Of a stretch of 64,000 bases of DNA, positions 43,709-52,989 are shown piece after piece. Made by a program: the position numbers and the translations under genes. The DNA comes from Stigmatella aurantiaca DW4/3-1 (GTDB lineage Bacteria > Myxococcota > Myxococcia > Myxococcales > Myxococcaceae). Below the pieces are notes generated by a model. The model was not told the DNA's origin and did not search any database. It was given only the letters and a program-made list of their open reading frames with translations. The DNA lies in NCBI RefSeq assembly GCF_000165485.1, contig NC_014623.1, positions 9,380,893 through 9,444,892 of the forward strand, read 5' to 3'. The first letter of the stretch is position 1. Each line of letters starts with the position of its first letter.

Positions 43709-43744
43709 CCCAGCCCAGTCTCCTCAGCGAGGCTGGGCCTTTTT
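43709..43744 (+). terminator. rho-independent terminator of csp gene
   Basis: CCCAGCC at 43709-43715 pairs with GGCTGGG at 43731-43737, followed by CCTTTTT. Well placed behind the cold-shock gene. Confidence 0.85.
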
Positions 43745-43938
43745 CATTGCTCGGCGGGGTGGGCATCCGCGATCCCAGTGCTTAGATTGATGCTCCCGAG
43801 CGGTACCGTGAAGGGTCGCCAAGGCGGCTCTGCCTCCTCGGCCTGGCGGGCCGCTTCCCGGCGCATCAGGACTGCAGGCACGGTCCCGGTCTCCAGAAGG
43901 AGCCGGGCCTCTTACTCACTCACTCCATTTGGAGACTC

Positions 43939-44118
43939 ATGACGGTCACATTCATCAAGCGGCAGAAGGAGCGGGCTCGTCAGCAGCGCAATCAGGACAA
44001 GCAGCTCAAGCGCGAGCAACTCAAGCGCGAGAAGGCCGAGCGCCCCGCCCGCGTGAGCGGCGGAGTCGACCCGGACATCGCGCACATCATCCCGGGGCCC
44101 CAGGCCCTGCTGGAGTAG
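43939..44118 (+). CDS. small basic conserved-looking protein (59 aa)
   Basis: Starts MTVTFIKRQKERARQQRNQD at 43939 with GGAG at 43931-43934. The first 35 residues are a charged helix (QLKREQLKREKAERPAR); the end HIIPGPQALLE is conserved-looking. No partner gene visible. I recall similar short proteins in myxobacterial genomes without function. Confidence 0.6.
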   Translation: MTVTFIKRQKERARQQRNQDKQLKREQLKREKAERPARVSGGVDPDIAHIIPGPQALLE

Positions 44119-44262
44119 TCCTGAGGAGCCGCGTCATCGCACCTCTTTCACATCGTGGGGGCACCGATTCAATCCCTAGGCTGCGCCTGCTCCCTCAAGC
44201 TGGGGCGAAGCCGGGGATGGTGACGCGCTCCGGTCCGGGGACACCTGGAACGTCGATGGTGC

Positions 44263-44535
44263 CGGTGCACCGGGTGCACGGCCACCCCAACCCGCAGCGC
44301 CAGCCGTGGGTGTACGGTCCTCCGATCGCCGAGGCCGCCTCCAAGAACACCCTGTACTTGCGCTAACGGCTCCTGCCCTACATCTACGCGTACGAGCGGA
44401 CCGCCTATGAGACCGGCCTTGGCCTCGTGTGGCCGCTCTTCCACGAGTTCTTGAACGACACCAACATCCGCAACACCTTCGATTCGTGGATGTTCGGCAA
44501 CTACCTGCTGGCGTCCCCGGTCGCTGGGTGGACTG
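44263..44535 (+). pseudogene. GH31 alpha-glucosidase fragment
   Basis: Reads VHRVHGHPNPQRQPWVYGPP, ASKNTLYLR, then an in-frame TAA at 44364-44366, then LLPYIYAYERTAYETGLGLV and FDSWMFGNYLLASPV. These are the central conserved blocks of glycoside hydrolase family 31. Both ends are missing; it is debris of a gene that elsewhere would be about 700-800 aa. Confidence 0.7.
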
Positions 44536-44627
44536 GCGCTGGAATACGCCTCCACAGCGAGGGCACTCGAACACGTTGCCCGAATGGGCGGCTGGGGCTG
44601 GCGCCTTGGCGCAGCTCCCGTTCCTTT

Positions 44628-44947
44628 GACTGTTCTGGCGCAGCCACACGGATCTGGGCTGCCACTGGAGCCCGGGGCTCGAGCTGCATCAGGAGCATGG
44701 GCGGGTGACGGGCGGCATCGATGCGCGCATTCGGCACCCGATGTATGCCTCGATCTGGACTTCATCGCTGGCGCAGCCGGTGCTCATCCACAACTGGATT
44801 GCCGGGTCCCTGGTCATCCCCGCGTTCGCCGCCATGTGGTTCCTCCGGGTGCCACGTGAGGAGGCGATGATGCGGGAGCGCTTCGGGGCCACCTGGGACG
44901 CCTATGCGCAACGGGCGGGGAGGCTGCTGCCAAAGCGTTCGGCGTGA
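44628..44947 (+). pseudogene. isoprenylcysteine carboxyl methyltransferase-like C-terminal fragment
   Basis: Reads LFWRSHTDLGCHWSPGLEL, then ARIRHPMYASIWTSSLAQPV, LVIPAFAAMWFLRVPREEAM and MMRERFGATWDAYAQRAG. These are the conserved C-terminal half of ICMT/PEMT-type membrane methyltransferases (RHPMYxS and EE..M..RFG.xY). The N-terminal membrane helices are absent, with a stop just upstream. Confidence 0.7.
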
Positions 44948-45086
44948 GCAGTGCAAGCCCCCGGCCGGTCGAAGCCCCAGTCCGTGGCGTAGATTTTCTG
45001 CATCATCTTCCACACTGTCGGCTCATTCCGTGTGAGCGCGCTCCGCCTCAAAGCGGGATAGCAGACATTTCAAACGGCTCGGTGCT

Positions 45087-46517
45087 CTAGGGAGACTCGG
45101 AAGTCGCAGGACGCGGAGGCGAGGGCGAGGGCAAATAACACCTGTTCTTCCATACGTAGGTTTCTTCTCCGCATGGGGGACGCTTGTCTTGAAGAGCGTG
45201 CCAACAACCACCGTTGACCTCGACTTCGTATTCCTTGCATGGAGGCCGACGCTGACCCGAAAATGGTTTCATCGGCATGTCCAAGCTAACTGCACCTGTC
45301 GTTGCTTCAAGTCCCTTCGGGTCTCCGTGCAGCGTGAGCGCGGCACTGACCAATCCTGAGGTCCGGCCGTCTTCTGCGTCCCCAGGGCGTTTTCGTGGAA
45401 CCATTTCTACGGGCCGCCTTTCCCACGTCCCGCTCTCGCCTCGCTCGCTTCCTGCCCACAGTACAGCCAGTGCCGCCGCAGTGGGCCACCCAAGCCACAT
45501 CATCCCGACACGCCACCCCCTCAAGCGAGTTCCTAAAGTGGAAGCAACAGCCTGCTTCGAGCGCCGGGTGATGACACGAGATGCTTGCCGCCCAGCATCT
45601 TTCGCGGCGCTCTCCAAGGCATGCGCAACCTCCGCCGCATTGCCACGCATCGAGGGCTTCTCTGCGACCATCTGCCGGATCAGCGCCGCCAACTTCGGGC
45701 TCACATGCGCCTGTTTCTCGGGGGCTATCCGTTGGGAGCGGACATACCCCTCTCCAGCATCCAATGCCTTGGACTCCAAGGGCGGAGGGTACACTCCTGT
45801 CACGAGGCGATAGGCCATCACGCCCAGCGCATACACGTCATCGGCGGGTCCAGCCTCGTAGTGGGCCGTGGCATCGTGACGGAACCTCCAGCGGAAGCGC
45901 AGCGCTTCGATGCTCCAATATTGAAACGTCCCTGGTGGCTCTGGCCGCCACGTGAGCCTTCGCGCCCCGGAGTAGCTGCCTGAACCGAAGTCCACGAGGA
46001 ACACCTTCGTGCCATCGGCGCTCACCAGGACGTTGTCGCCTTTCACGTCCCGATGAACACCGCCTGCCGCATGCGTGGCGGCCAAGGCACGGGCGACCTG
46101 GGCCAGCAATCCCAAGGCGTGGCGGGAGGAGAACGGGTGGCGCACAGCCCACTCGTACAGCGGCATGCCCTCGACCCATTCCATCACCACGTACGGGAAG
46201 GAGACTCCTTCCGGAGACACCCAAATGCCCTGGTCCAGCAGCTTCGGCACATGGGGATGCGTCAGACGTGAAAGCAACTCGGCCTCCCGCTCGAAGCGGG
46301 GGTCCATCTGGCGCAAGGCCAGCTTCAGCGCGAAGACGCCTGACTCCGCGTCTCCTGCCCTCTCGACACGATAGACCATGCCGTAGCTGCCATGGCCGCG
46401 CCGCCCCACCACACGCCAAGCTCCCACCTGTATGCCGAGCGGTAATGCGGAAGGGTCCATGGCGGGGAAAGTCTCCTCAAGACGCCGCAACCACGCGTCT
46501 ACACCAGTCCTTGCCAC
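45087..46517 (-). CDS. Ser/Thr protein kinase with Cys-rich extracytoplasmic tail
   Basis: Kinase of up to 476 aa; a start at 46460 (MDPSALPLGIQVGAWRVVGR) would also fit. Kinase domain about residues 25-310: GRRGHGSYGMVYRV, catalytic loop HRDVKGDN, metal motif VDFGSGSY, all catalytic residues present. A transmembrane helix (MMWLGWPTAAALAVLWAGS) follows at about 350. The tail ends with two Cys pairs (RRPPCKEYEVEVNGGCW; RPPCGEETYVWKNRCY), a motif seen in myxobacterial membrane kinases. It lies between gene debris and the STAND protein gene. No phosphatase or substrate is adjacent. Confidence 0.9.
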   Translation of the reverse strand: MARTGVDAWLRRLEETFPAMDPSALPLGIQVGAWRVVGRRGHGSYGMVYRVERAGDAESGVFALKLALRQMDPRFEREAELLSRLTHPHVPKLLDQGIWVSPEGVSFPYVVMEWVEGMPLYEWAVRHPFSSRHALGLLAQVARALAATHAAGGVHRDVKGDNVLVSADGTKVFLVDFGSGSYSGARRLTWRPEPPGTFQYWSIEALRFRWRFRHDATAHYEAGPADDVYALGVMAYRLVTGVYPPPLESKALDAGEGYVRSQRIAPEKQAHVSPKLAALIRQMVAEKPSMRGNAAEVAHALESAAKDAGRQASRVITRRSKQAVASTLGTRLRGWRVGMMWLGWPTAAALAVLWAGSERGESGTWERRPVEMVPRKRPGDAEDGRTSGLVSAALTLHGDPKGLEATTGAVSLDMPMKPFSGQRRPPCKEYEVEVNGGCWHALQDKRPPCGEETYVWKNRCYLPSPSPPRPATSESP

Positions 46518-46520
46518 TAT

Positions 46521-46640
46521 ATGACGAAGACGACCCTCAAGCCCTCCTCCATTGGCCCCGCCCGCGCCGCGCTAAAGGAGGCGAACCTGGCCTACACCCA
46601 GGCCTACCCGGGCGAGTCCTCCCGGCATCCCGCCCGATGC
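46521..46640 (+). pseudogene. DUF6986/aldolase-like N-terminal fragment
   Basis: Begins MTKTTLKPSSIGPARAALKE then ANLAYTQAYPGESSRHP, like the start of DUF6986 (citrate-lyase/aldolase superfamily) proteins, and ends abruptly. Downstream sequence is a transposase relic. Confidence 0.4.
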
Positions 46641-46760
46641 GTGCCGCGCTCACAGGGGACTCGGCCGCCGACTGGCGTGCCTTGGTCCCGCGCCGTCCGG
46701 TACGCCAGCACCCTGCGTCGGCCCCCCCATTCATCCAGCACGGGACTTTGGCTCAAGGCC
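46640..46760 (-). pseudogene. second IS91-like transposase scrap
   Basis: Minus strand contains EWGGRRRVLAYRTA, and the DNA CCGTCCGGTACGCCAGCACC matches the IS91-like remnant near 31270 (CCGTCCGATACGCCAGCACC). Too short to say more; it sits at the break point of the aldolase-like fragment. Confidence 0.4.
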
Positions 46761-46845
46761 ATGGTCGAGGTGAAGGCGGCGGAGCGGGTGCTGAAGCAGT
46801 TCTGGCAATCCGTCACGCGTTGGCTGTAGCCATCATCTCCAGTGC

Positions 46846-49743
46846 TCACCGGTGACCGGTACGAATGTTGGTGATTTTCTGCCGCGTCATTTCGCACTCT
46901 CGTGCTGCGCCCATTTGTTCAAAAACAGGGAGAACCTGCTGCTCAAGGACGCGCAGGGCCTCGTCCTGCTGGCCCTGGGAGTGGGAGATGATCGCTATCT
47001 TGAAAAGTGTCACCGCTCGCTCGCGCACATCTCCCAGACGCTCGTAGACGGGAAGCTCTTCCTCTTGGCGGATGCGCAGGGCCTCGTCCTGCTGGCCACG
47101 GGCCTGGAGGATGTCGGCCACCTTCCCCAGCGTCACCGCTCGCTCGCGCACGTCTCCCAGGCGCTCGAAAGCAGGGAGCACTTCCTGTTGGCGGATGCGC
47201 AGGGCCTCGTCCTGCTGGCCACGAGCCTGGAGGATGTCGGCACGTATCCCTTCCGCCAGGGCAGTCCCACGGGGATCTTGAAGATCTCGATCCAGCGCAC
47301 TTTGCTCTTTAGCAGCCACGAGAGCCCTATCCAGTGCTCCAGACGTCATGGCCACATTGCTGATCGTCCAGAGGACGTTCGAACGCTCCCTGGGACTAAG
47401 TGAGCCCTGCAGTACGCGCTCGCAGAAATCCACCCAGGCGGGGAACGGGCCCTGGCTAATGGCAAACGGTGAGCCTGCGCGCTCGACTCGAACGTGCTCT
47501 TCCTCTGGGACTTGCAGCAACCAATCCACCAGGGCGCTGCCCTCACGATGGAGTTCCGCCCATTGCTCCTGCTGTAAATGTTCTTGCCCAGGTGGCTGTT
47601 CAGGCAGCCGAGCAACGAACCACTCTGTCATTCGATTCAGACCGAGTGCTGCGTCCGCGCGGTTGCGCAACAGGTCCGCCAGCAGAGGATGGATACGCCA
47701 TGCATCGTCTTTCCGCTCTTCCCTGGGGAGACGGGTCAGGACCGAGAGTGATGTCGCAGCCGCAGCCAGGTTCCGAAACTCATTTGGCGTAAGCCCAGCG
47801 ATCGCGGCGCCGAGGCTTTCTCCAACACCGGCCAAGGAAGCATGCCCGAGTGCGGTCAGTCCCGAGAGCAGTCGCTCGACATCAGGTCTTGTTTGGAGAT
47901 GCCTTCGCAGCAAATCGAGAGAGAGCTCGAACGTGCTCTTGATGATGGCGCGTGTCCGGTTCTCCGTGAACGGCGGGTCATCGCTGTCAGCGGGCTCCAG
48001 GTCGAGCTCTTTGTCCTTGAGAAGTGCAAGGAAGCTCTCGACAGAGTGAGAGGCCCGGAGGTGCCCTGCTGCCAGGTGCACAGCCAGCGGCAGGTACCCG
48101 AGCGCGCGTACCAGGGACTGCGCCTGTGCTGGGTCGACTCGCGCTTCCTCGCCCAATTCCTGAGCGAGCAGCTCAAGTGCGCCAGGCGCATCAAGGCTCT
48201 GCACCTCGATGCGCCTCCATCTCGCGGCCTCGGAGAAGTTCCGCCAACGGCCCGTGACGAGGAGGGGACACCCCTGGAGCGCTTTGGCGAGTGCGGCTGT
48301 CACATCCGCCGCCTCCTTTGAATCCGCATTCTCCACGAGCACCAACGAGAGCGGGCGCAGAAGCCTCTCCCGGCAGCGCTCCGCCAGCCGTGCGTCCCCT
48401 GGGAGTTCGAGCTGATTCCCCAGGTCGCCCAGGAGTGCCTCCACGCTTGGGAGCACGGTGGGGTTGAGCACCAGCCGCCAACCCCCCCCTGGAAAGTCGT
48501 TCGCATGGAGCGCCGCGAACCAGGCCGCGAGATGCGACTTGCCGACGCCCGGCATGCCATGCACCGCGCAGAGCGACACGGAGCGCTGCTCGCCAGGAAG
48601 CAGCGCATCCTTCAGTTCCTTGAGTTCTCGCTTCCGGCCTACAAAGAGTCTCGGCGGAGCGGGTGGCAGTGGAGGCGGACTTGCCTGGATGCGCCAAGTG
48701 AGCCGACCGCCCTTCGAGTTCTTATAGAGGCTATCGTCGCCATGCCAGTGACCGCGCTTGGACCAGCTCCGGAACCGCAGATCATAACGGAGCGGGCGGC
48801 CCTGGCCGTCGAGCGTGGCGGTGATGACGTGGCAGGCGTTGGGCCACTCGTCGGCCTCATCTCCTTCGTAGAGGCATCCCGCGGCAAGCTGGCGCGACGT
48901 CCGGTCCGGATCCTCCCAGGTGTCGATGTTCTCGCTGTGGAGATGGCCACGCAGGAGCAGGTCCACGCTGTCCGCGAGCCGTCTCTGGCAGTCGGCCATG
49001 TCCGCCAGCTCCGAGAGCGGATGATGGACGAGGGCCAGGCGGAACCCAGGGAGTGTCTCGCCCTGGTCCGTGGTCAGGCGCTCGACCTGATCCGAGGTGA
49101 GGAGCAGATTCCCCTTATCGTGGTCGTTGCCCGCCAGCCAAGCGGAGTCCAGTCCCACCACGTGGATGTCGAAGGGATGCCCAGTGAGCCGGAGCGTGTG
49201 ACGATAGCCCAGGAACGGATGGGCGGCTCCCGAGGCTGGAACGAGTTCCTTGCGGCCAAGCGTCAGAGACACCCACTCCCGATAGGCACCCTGCCGTGAG
49301 AACAGCTCGTCTCGAGAGACGCTCTCCAGTCCCAGCGGCGGCTCGCCTCCGGCCAGCCAGCGTGACAGGTCGAGCGGCCGTACACGGGAGAGCTTACCCT
49401 GGGTGTCCTTGCCTCCTCGCAGTTCCTCCCAGGCCTTCTTCCCCTTCTTCCGGTCGATGTCGTGATTGCCCGGGACGAGGAAGAGGCGGCCGATCGGCAA
49501 GGAGAGTTGCTGGAGCAGCGCTTCGATGAAGCCGGTGGCGGGGCCGTACTCGTCAGGTTGGCCCCAGTTGGCGATGTCGCCGGTGAAGCAGACCAGGTCG
49601 ATGGCTCCGTCCTCGAGCAGCGCATCGAGGTTGCTCTTCCAGGCGTCTCCAAGGACCCGGCGCCTGCGGAACGGCTCGGTCTCACGCGGGCCGCGCTCGT
49701 GCAGGTCGGAGATGTGCAGGATGCGCGCCTTCCACTCGCTCAT
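46846..49743 (-). CDS. metallophosphoesterase-STAND NTPase-TPR protein, putative antiphage defence
   Basis: Large protein of 965 aa; start at 49743 (MSEWKARILHISDLHERG). Residues 1-300: calcineurin-type phosphoesterase with motifs ISDLH, CFTGDIANWG, VPGNHDID, LALVHHPLSE and LLLRGHLHSE, so all metal ligands are present. Residues about 370-720: STAND/NB-ARC NTPase, Walker A GMPGVGKS (about 396-403), Walker B LSLVLVENAD, then GYLPLAVHLAAGHL (GLPLA-like). Residues about 770-965: helical TPR-type sensor, including three 41-aa repeats (QARGQQDEALRIRQ). This effector-STAND-repeat layout is that of Avs-like and other STAND defence proteins, where ligand binding triggers oligomerisation and effector activity. 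Single gene, no partner. Confidence 0.85.
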   Translation of the reverse strand: MSEWKARILHISDLHERGPRETEPFRRRRVLGDAWKSNLDALLEDGAIDLVCFTGDIANWGQPDEYGPATGFIEALLQQLSLPIGRLFLVPGNHDIDRKKGKKAWEELRGGKDTQGKLSRVRPLDLSRWLAGGEPPLGLESVSRDELFSRQGAYREWVSLTLGRKELVPASGAAHPFLGYRHTLRLTGHPFDIHVVGLDSAWLAGNDHDKGNLLLTSDQVERLTTDQGETLPGFRLALVHHPLSELADMADCQRRLADSVDLLLRGHLHSENIDTWEDPDRTSRQLAAGCLYEGDEADEWPNACHVITATLDGQGRPLRYDLRFRSWSKRGHWHGDDSLYKNSKGGRLTWRIQASPPPLPPAPPRLFVGRKRELKELKDALLPGEQRSVSLCAVHGMPGVGKSHLAAWFAALHANDFPGGGWRLVLNPTVLPSVEALLGDLGNQLELPGDARLAERCRERLLRPLSLVLVENADSKEAADVTAALAKALQGCPLLVTGRWRNFSEAARWRRIEVQSLDAPGALELLAQELGEEARVDPAQAQSLVRALGYLPLAVHLAAGHLRASHSVESFLALLKDKELDLEPADSDDPPFTENRTRAIIKSTFELSLDLLRRHLQTRPDVERLLSGLTALGHASLAGVGESLGAAIAGLTPNEFRNLAAAATSLSVLTRLPREERKDDAWRIHPLLADLLRNRADAALGLNRMTEWFVARLPEQPPGQEHLQQEQWAELHREGSALVDWLLQVPEEEHVRVERAGSPFAISQGPFPAWVDFCERVLQGSLSPRERSNVLWTISNVAMTSGALDRALVAAKEQSALDRDLQDPRGTALAEGIRADILQARGQQDEALRIRQQEVLPAFERLGDVRERAVTLGKVADILQARGQQDEALRIRQEEELPVYERLGDVRERAVTLFKIAIISHSQGQQDEALRVLEQQVLPVFEQMGAARECEMTRQKITNIRTGHR
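46930..47290 (-). repeat. tandem 123-bp repeats encoding TPR-like units
   Basis: Three consecutive units in the C-terminal coding region of the STAND gene; the landmark GCGCAGGGCCTCGTCCTGCT recurs near 46951, 47075 and 47198. High DNA identity suggests recent expansion of the sensor part. Confidence 0.8.
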
Positions 49744-49755
49744 GAGGCCCCCCAC

Positions 49756-50230
49756 GCAGTGAGAGCAGTCTACATCCCCCCCGCGCGATCAGCAGCGCGG
49801 AAAAGCCGCATCCGCCGCCGGGCCGGACGAGCGTTGCCCTCACAGAGGCGGAGGACATTGAAATTGAGCCTCCCCGGGTTTTGTGGCTCTCCCGCATTGG
49901 GTGTGGCGGCCCGTCAGGAGCCTCCGCTTCGCCCCTACCGATCGGGGAAGGCACGAACCCGTCCGACAAGTAGACAGGTTCCGCGAGGCTGCGTTCAGAA
50001 CGCGCTCCACACCCAGTGCGGGAGAGCCACCGAACCCGGGCAAGCTCAACGTCCCGGAGTCCCGCCCCCCAAGCTCGGTCGCTGCATCGTGGAAACGCCA
50101 AGCCCGTCTTCGGCGTGACGTCAGGGCGAGTGAGCGAGGAGCACAAGGTCGTCGGACTCCTGAGCCAGCAAGGCGGAGGGGAGGAAGGCAGTTGACGGGT
50201 CACAGGGAGGGAAGCGCCGAACGATCTCCG
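49756..50230. other. intergenic region with palindromic element
   Basis: No convincing gene. It holds the long inverted repeat at 49863-50049; the rest shows nothing recognisable. Confidence 0.5.
49863..50049. repeat. 187-bp palindromic (MITE-like) element
   Basis: Imperfect inverted arms of about 44 bp: 49863-49906 (TTGAGCCTCCCCGGGTTTTG...) and 50007-50049 in reverse (TTGAGCTTGCCCGGGTTCGG...), spaced by about 100 bp. No coding capacity. Resembles a miniature inverted-repeat element or a very large stem-loop. Confidence 0.7.
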
Positions 50231-50319
50231 GATCCTTGGTTCCCAGGTTCTGTTCCCCATTCAGATCAAGCAGGAGCACTTCGAGGAAGAGCGTCAGTGC
50301 GTCTTCATGTCGTCCTTGG

Positions 50320-50475
50320 TCTTCAAGTCGCGTGCGAACAGTTGGCGCAGGGCGCGCTGGCGAAGCTGCCGCGCGACTCCAACCGGAACCGGGTCGTCAA
50401 CCGCTGTGCGCTCACCGGCCTGCCCTGGGGATTCCTGCGCCGCTTCGGGCTGTCGCGCGCTGGGTGCCGCCGTGA
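50320..50475 (+). pseudogene. rpsN: ribosomal protein S14 (rpsN) fragment
   Basis: Reads AQGALAKLPRDSNRNRVVNR then [19 protein letters not shown], the core of bacterial S14 (usual [31 protein letters not shown]). The first half and the last 15 residues are not recognisable. It is a broken copy, probably of the paralogous S14 that lacks the zinc site. Confidence 0.65.
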
Positions 50476-50675
50476 GCGGCTGGCGGGGCCTTCCGTGCGC
50501 CACACACCCTCGGCGCAGGGCAGACCTCCACCGCTGGGGCCTGCCCGGCCGCCTTCTCGAAAAGCGGGAAGATCCGCAGCCCAGGCCATTGGGGGGATGA
50601 GCCCCCGGGAGCACAAGGGCGCGTCGCTCGAGCACGAGTTGGGGCACCCACTCCAGTCAATGAGGGCTTGAGCGC

Positions 50676-51926
50676 CTACACGGCGCGCAGCACGGGCAAG
50701 TCCTTCAGGAGCGAGAGGCGCGCCAGCATCAGGGCCTTGTCCGGATCCAGGATGCCATGGCCTTCCTCCTGCGCGGTGGCCGAGGTGTCCGTGGCGGCCT
50801 TGGCGAGCAGGTCGCGGATCTCATCGTTGGTGAGGTCGGGGTTGATGCGGCGCATCTCGGCGATGAGTGCCGTCACCTGGGGGGCGGCGAAGGACGTCCC
50901 GTTGGCCGTCTCGCCTCCCACCACCTCGATGTCCGTGCCGTCGATCGCCACGGTGACGAAGTCGCTTGGTGTGGAGAAGTCCGCGATCTGGTCCCGCTTG
51001 CCGCCGGTGGAGGCGGCCACCACGATCGTGTGCTCGTTGAAGAGCACCGAGTCGGCGAAGTCTCCGTCATACTCGACGCCCATCTCATCCAGGGTGTCGA
51101 GGAAGTCTCCGGTGTTACCGGCCGTCACGACGTGCAGGATGCCCGCGTCCTCCAGCTCGCCGGACAGCCTGTCGTACCGCTCCTTGGAGGCGGCAATCTC
51201 CGGGCTGTTCTCGAAGACGCCATCCACGCGGTCCACGAGCGCCTGGAGGATCTCCGTGTCGGAGGCGCCTTCCTCCAGTCCCAGCTCCTGGGCGAGCTCG
51301 GCCTTGGCCTCCGGATCGTTGCGCACCTCCTGCCACATCTCGTCGGCGATGCGCACCGGGCTGATGCTCTGGGACTGGTTGATGACGGTGATGTCGCCCG
51401 GGTTGTCCAGGATGCCCTGCATGGCGTCCGAGGTGCTGTCGAGGAAGCTGGAGGCCCGCTGTTCGATGCGCTCGTCCAGGGAGGCCCCGGCGGGTGCCGG
51501 ACTGGAGCCCACGGGCACCGTGCGGATGTCGTCGTCCGAGTACTCGCTGTTCTCGTCCACGACGTGCTCCACGTTGTCACCATGGGTGGTGCCCGGACCG
51601 AAGGAGTCGAAGATGGCGATGGTGTCGTCGCCCGGATTGAGCCGGGAGAGGAAGTCCTTGATCGCGTTGCCGCCGGCCGCCTGCGTGCGGGTGGCCGCGG
51701 AGCGGGCCTCCCCGGCGCGATCCAGAAAGGAGCGCACGGGGCCCGTTCCGCCCGCTGCCTGAGCGAGGCGCGGTCCCTGCTGCGCGGTGGCTGTGTCGAA
51801 GCTGCTCTTCAGCGCCTGGTTGGAGGGAGCGGCGGGTGCGTTGGCGGGAGAGCGGGTCGTCTGGCCCTGCGAGGACTCCGTGCGGACCTGGGGACGAAGC
51901 GGGTTGCCAACCGACTTGAGCGTCAT
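50676..51926 (-). CDS. subtilisin-like (S8) serine protease domain protein
   Basis: 416 aa, with no obvious signal peptide. The S8 catalytic triad is visible: Asp in IAIFDSFG (D107), His in THGDNVEHVV (H115) and Ser in NGTSFAAPQV (S345), with the oxyanion-hole Asn in VVTAGNTGDF. The first 90 residues are a Gln/Ala/Ser-rich tail. An insertion of about 120 residues between His and the oxyanion region (LDERIEQRASSFLDSTSDAM onward) is helical and unusual. It may be exported by a non-Sec route or act intracellularly. It stands alone, with its stop next to the gene debris zone. Confidence 0.85.
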   Translation of the reverse strand: MTLKSVGNPLRPQVRTESSQGQTTRSPANAPAAPSNQALKSSFDTATAQQGPRLAQAAGGTGPVRSFLDRAGEARSAATRTQAAGGNAIKDFLSRLNPGDDTIAIFDSFGPGTTHGDNVEHVVDENSEYSDDDIRTVPVGSSPAPAGASLDERIEQRASSFLDSTSDAMQGILDNPGDITVINQSQSISPVRIADEMWQEVRNDPEAKAELAQELGLEEGASDTEILQALVDRVDGVFENSPEIAASKERYDRLSGELEDAGILHVVTAGNTGDFLDTLDEMGVEYDGDFADSVLFNEHTIVVAASTGGKRDQIADFSTPSDFVTVAIDGTDIEVVGGETANGTSFAAPQVTALIAEMRRINPDLTNDEIRDLLAKAATDTSATAQEEGHGILDPDKALMLARLSLLKDLPVLRAV

Positions 51927-51995
51927 GGGGAGCCTCTACCGAAAACCGGGTTCCTGGTTATCGAGAGAAGACGCGGAAGTGTTGCGCCTGCGGAC

Positions 51996-52922
51996 TCACT
52001 TGCATTCGATCCGGCCCAGCGGATGGGGTTCTTGCCTCAAGGCAGCGCACGCCGCGGGCCAGGCGGGATCTTCGGGATAGAGCGCGCTTCGGAGGAATGC
52101 CCACGTCATCCGTTGGATCACCGCGACGCGAGCGGGATTCTCATCCGTCGTCTCGGTGACCTCATATCCCGAAATGCCTCCCAGCATATGCTCCCCACCG
52201 AACAGCGTGAGCAAGCCCTTGCCGCCCGGGCTCAGGAAGTACGGATCGGCAAACCAGTCGGGCCCCCGGACGGTCAGCGGGGAGCGATCGCTGTCACCGG
52301 CAACGACGAGTGCCGGCGTCGTCATCCCGGTGAAGCTGGAGTTCAAGTACGGCATGTGCTCGGCCGCGAATGGGCTCAGATCCGCCCCCCGGCCCCCCGC
52401 GGCGAGCAGCACGCCTGCCTTGATCCGAGAGTCCGACAGGTCTTTTCGCGGTTCGCCGTCCCGGTCGAGCATTCGCGCGCCAAGCAGCATGCTCACCGTC
52501 TGACCGCCAAAGGAATGGCCCGCTGCGGCCACGCGGTTTCGATCAAGGCGTCCGGAGAGACCCGGCAAGGAGTCCTCGATGAGATCGAAATTGTCGAGGA
52601 TGCGCTTCATGTCCTCGACACGGTACTGCCAGATCGCGGGAGTTCGCGGATCGTCCGGGGGAAGGCTTCGCCTCCTCGAATCCAGGTGGGTGGGCTGGAT
52701 CACGGCGAAGCCATGGGCGGCCCAAAAGCCGGCCAGTGGGGCGTAGCCGTCCAGGGACGAGCCATGGCCGTGCGAGAAGACGATGATCGGTAAATCGCGC
52801 CCCACCACGGGGGCGGAAACACGCACCTGCAGATCCTCGCCCCGGTCTGGCGCGGACAGAACCACAGGACTGACAGAGACGACGGCGGTAGCAGCGCTGA
52901 CGTTCACTTCCTGGGCCGACAT
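51996..52922 (-). CDS. alpha/beta hydrolase (dienelactone/PAF-acetylhydrolase-like)
   Basis: 308-aa serine hydrolase. Oxyanion motif VFSHGHGSSLDGY, nucleophile elbow AAGHSFGGQT, acid region VVAGDSDRSPLT and a late His in FGGEHMLGGISG are as in chlorophyllase/PAF-acetylhydrolase-like enzymes. Start taken at MSAQEVNVSA (52922); a start two codons earlier is possible. It is divergent from an HxlR-type regulator gene, which probably controls it through the palindrome at 52990-53001. Substrate unknown; possibly a lipid or small ester. Confidence 0.85.
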   Translation of the reverse strand: MSAQEVNVSAATAVVSVSPVVLSAPDRGEDLQVRVSAPVVGRDLPIIVFSHGHGSSLDGYAPLAGFWAAHGFAVIQPTHLDSRRRSLPPDDPRTPAIWQYRVEDMKRILDNFDLIEDSLPGLSGRLDRNRVAAAGHSFGGQTVSMLLGARMLDRDGEPRKDLSDSRIKAGVLLAAGGRGADLSPFAAEHMPYLNSSFTGMTTPALVVAGDSDRSPLTVRGPDWFADPYFLSPGGKGLLTLFGGEHMLGGISGYEVTETTDENPARVAVIQRMTWAFLRSALYPEDPAWPAACAALRQEPHPLGRIECK

Positions 52923-52989
52923 CCTCATGGATGACTCTCCTGAATCAACGGAACCCTGGGTCGTTGACCAGCATGAGCTACGTGACTAT

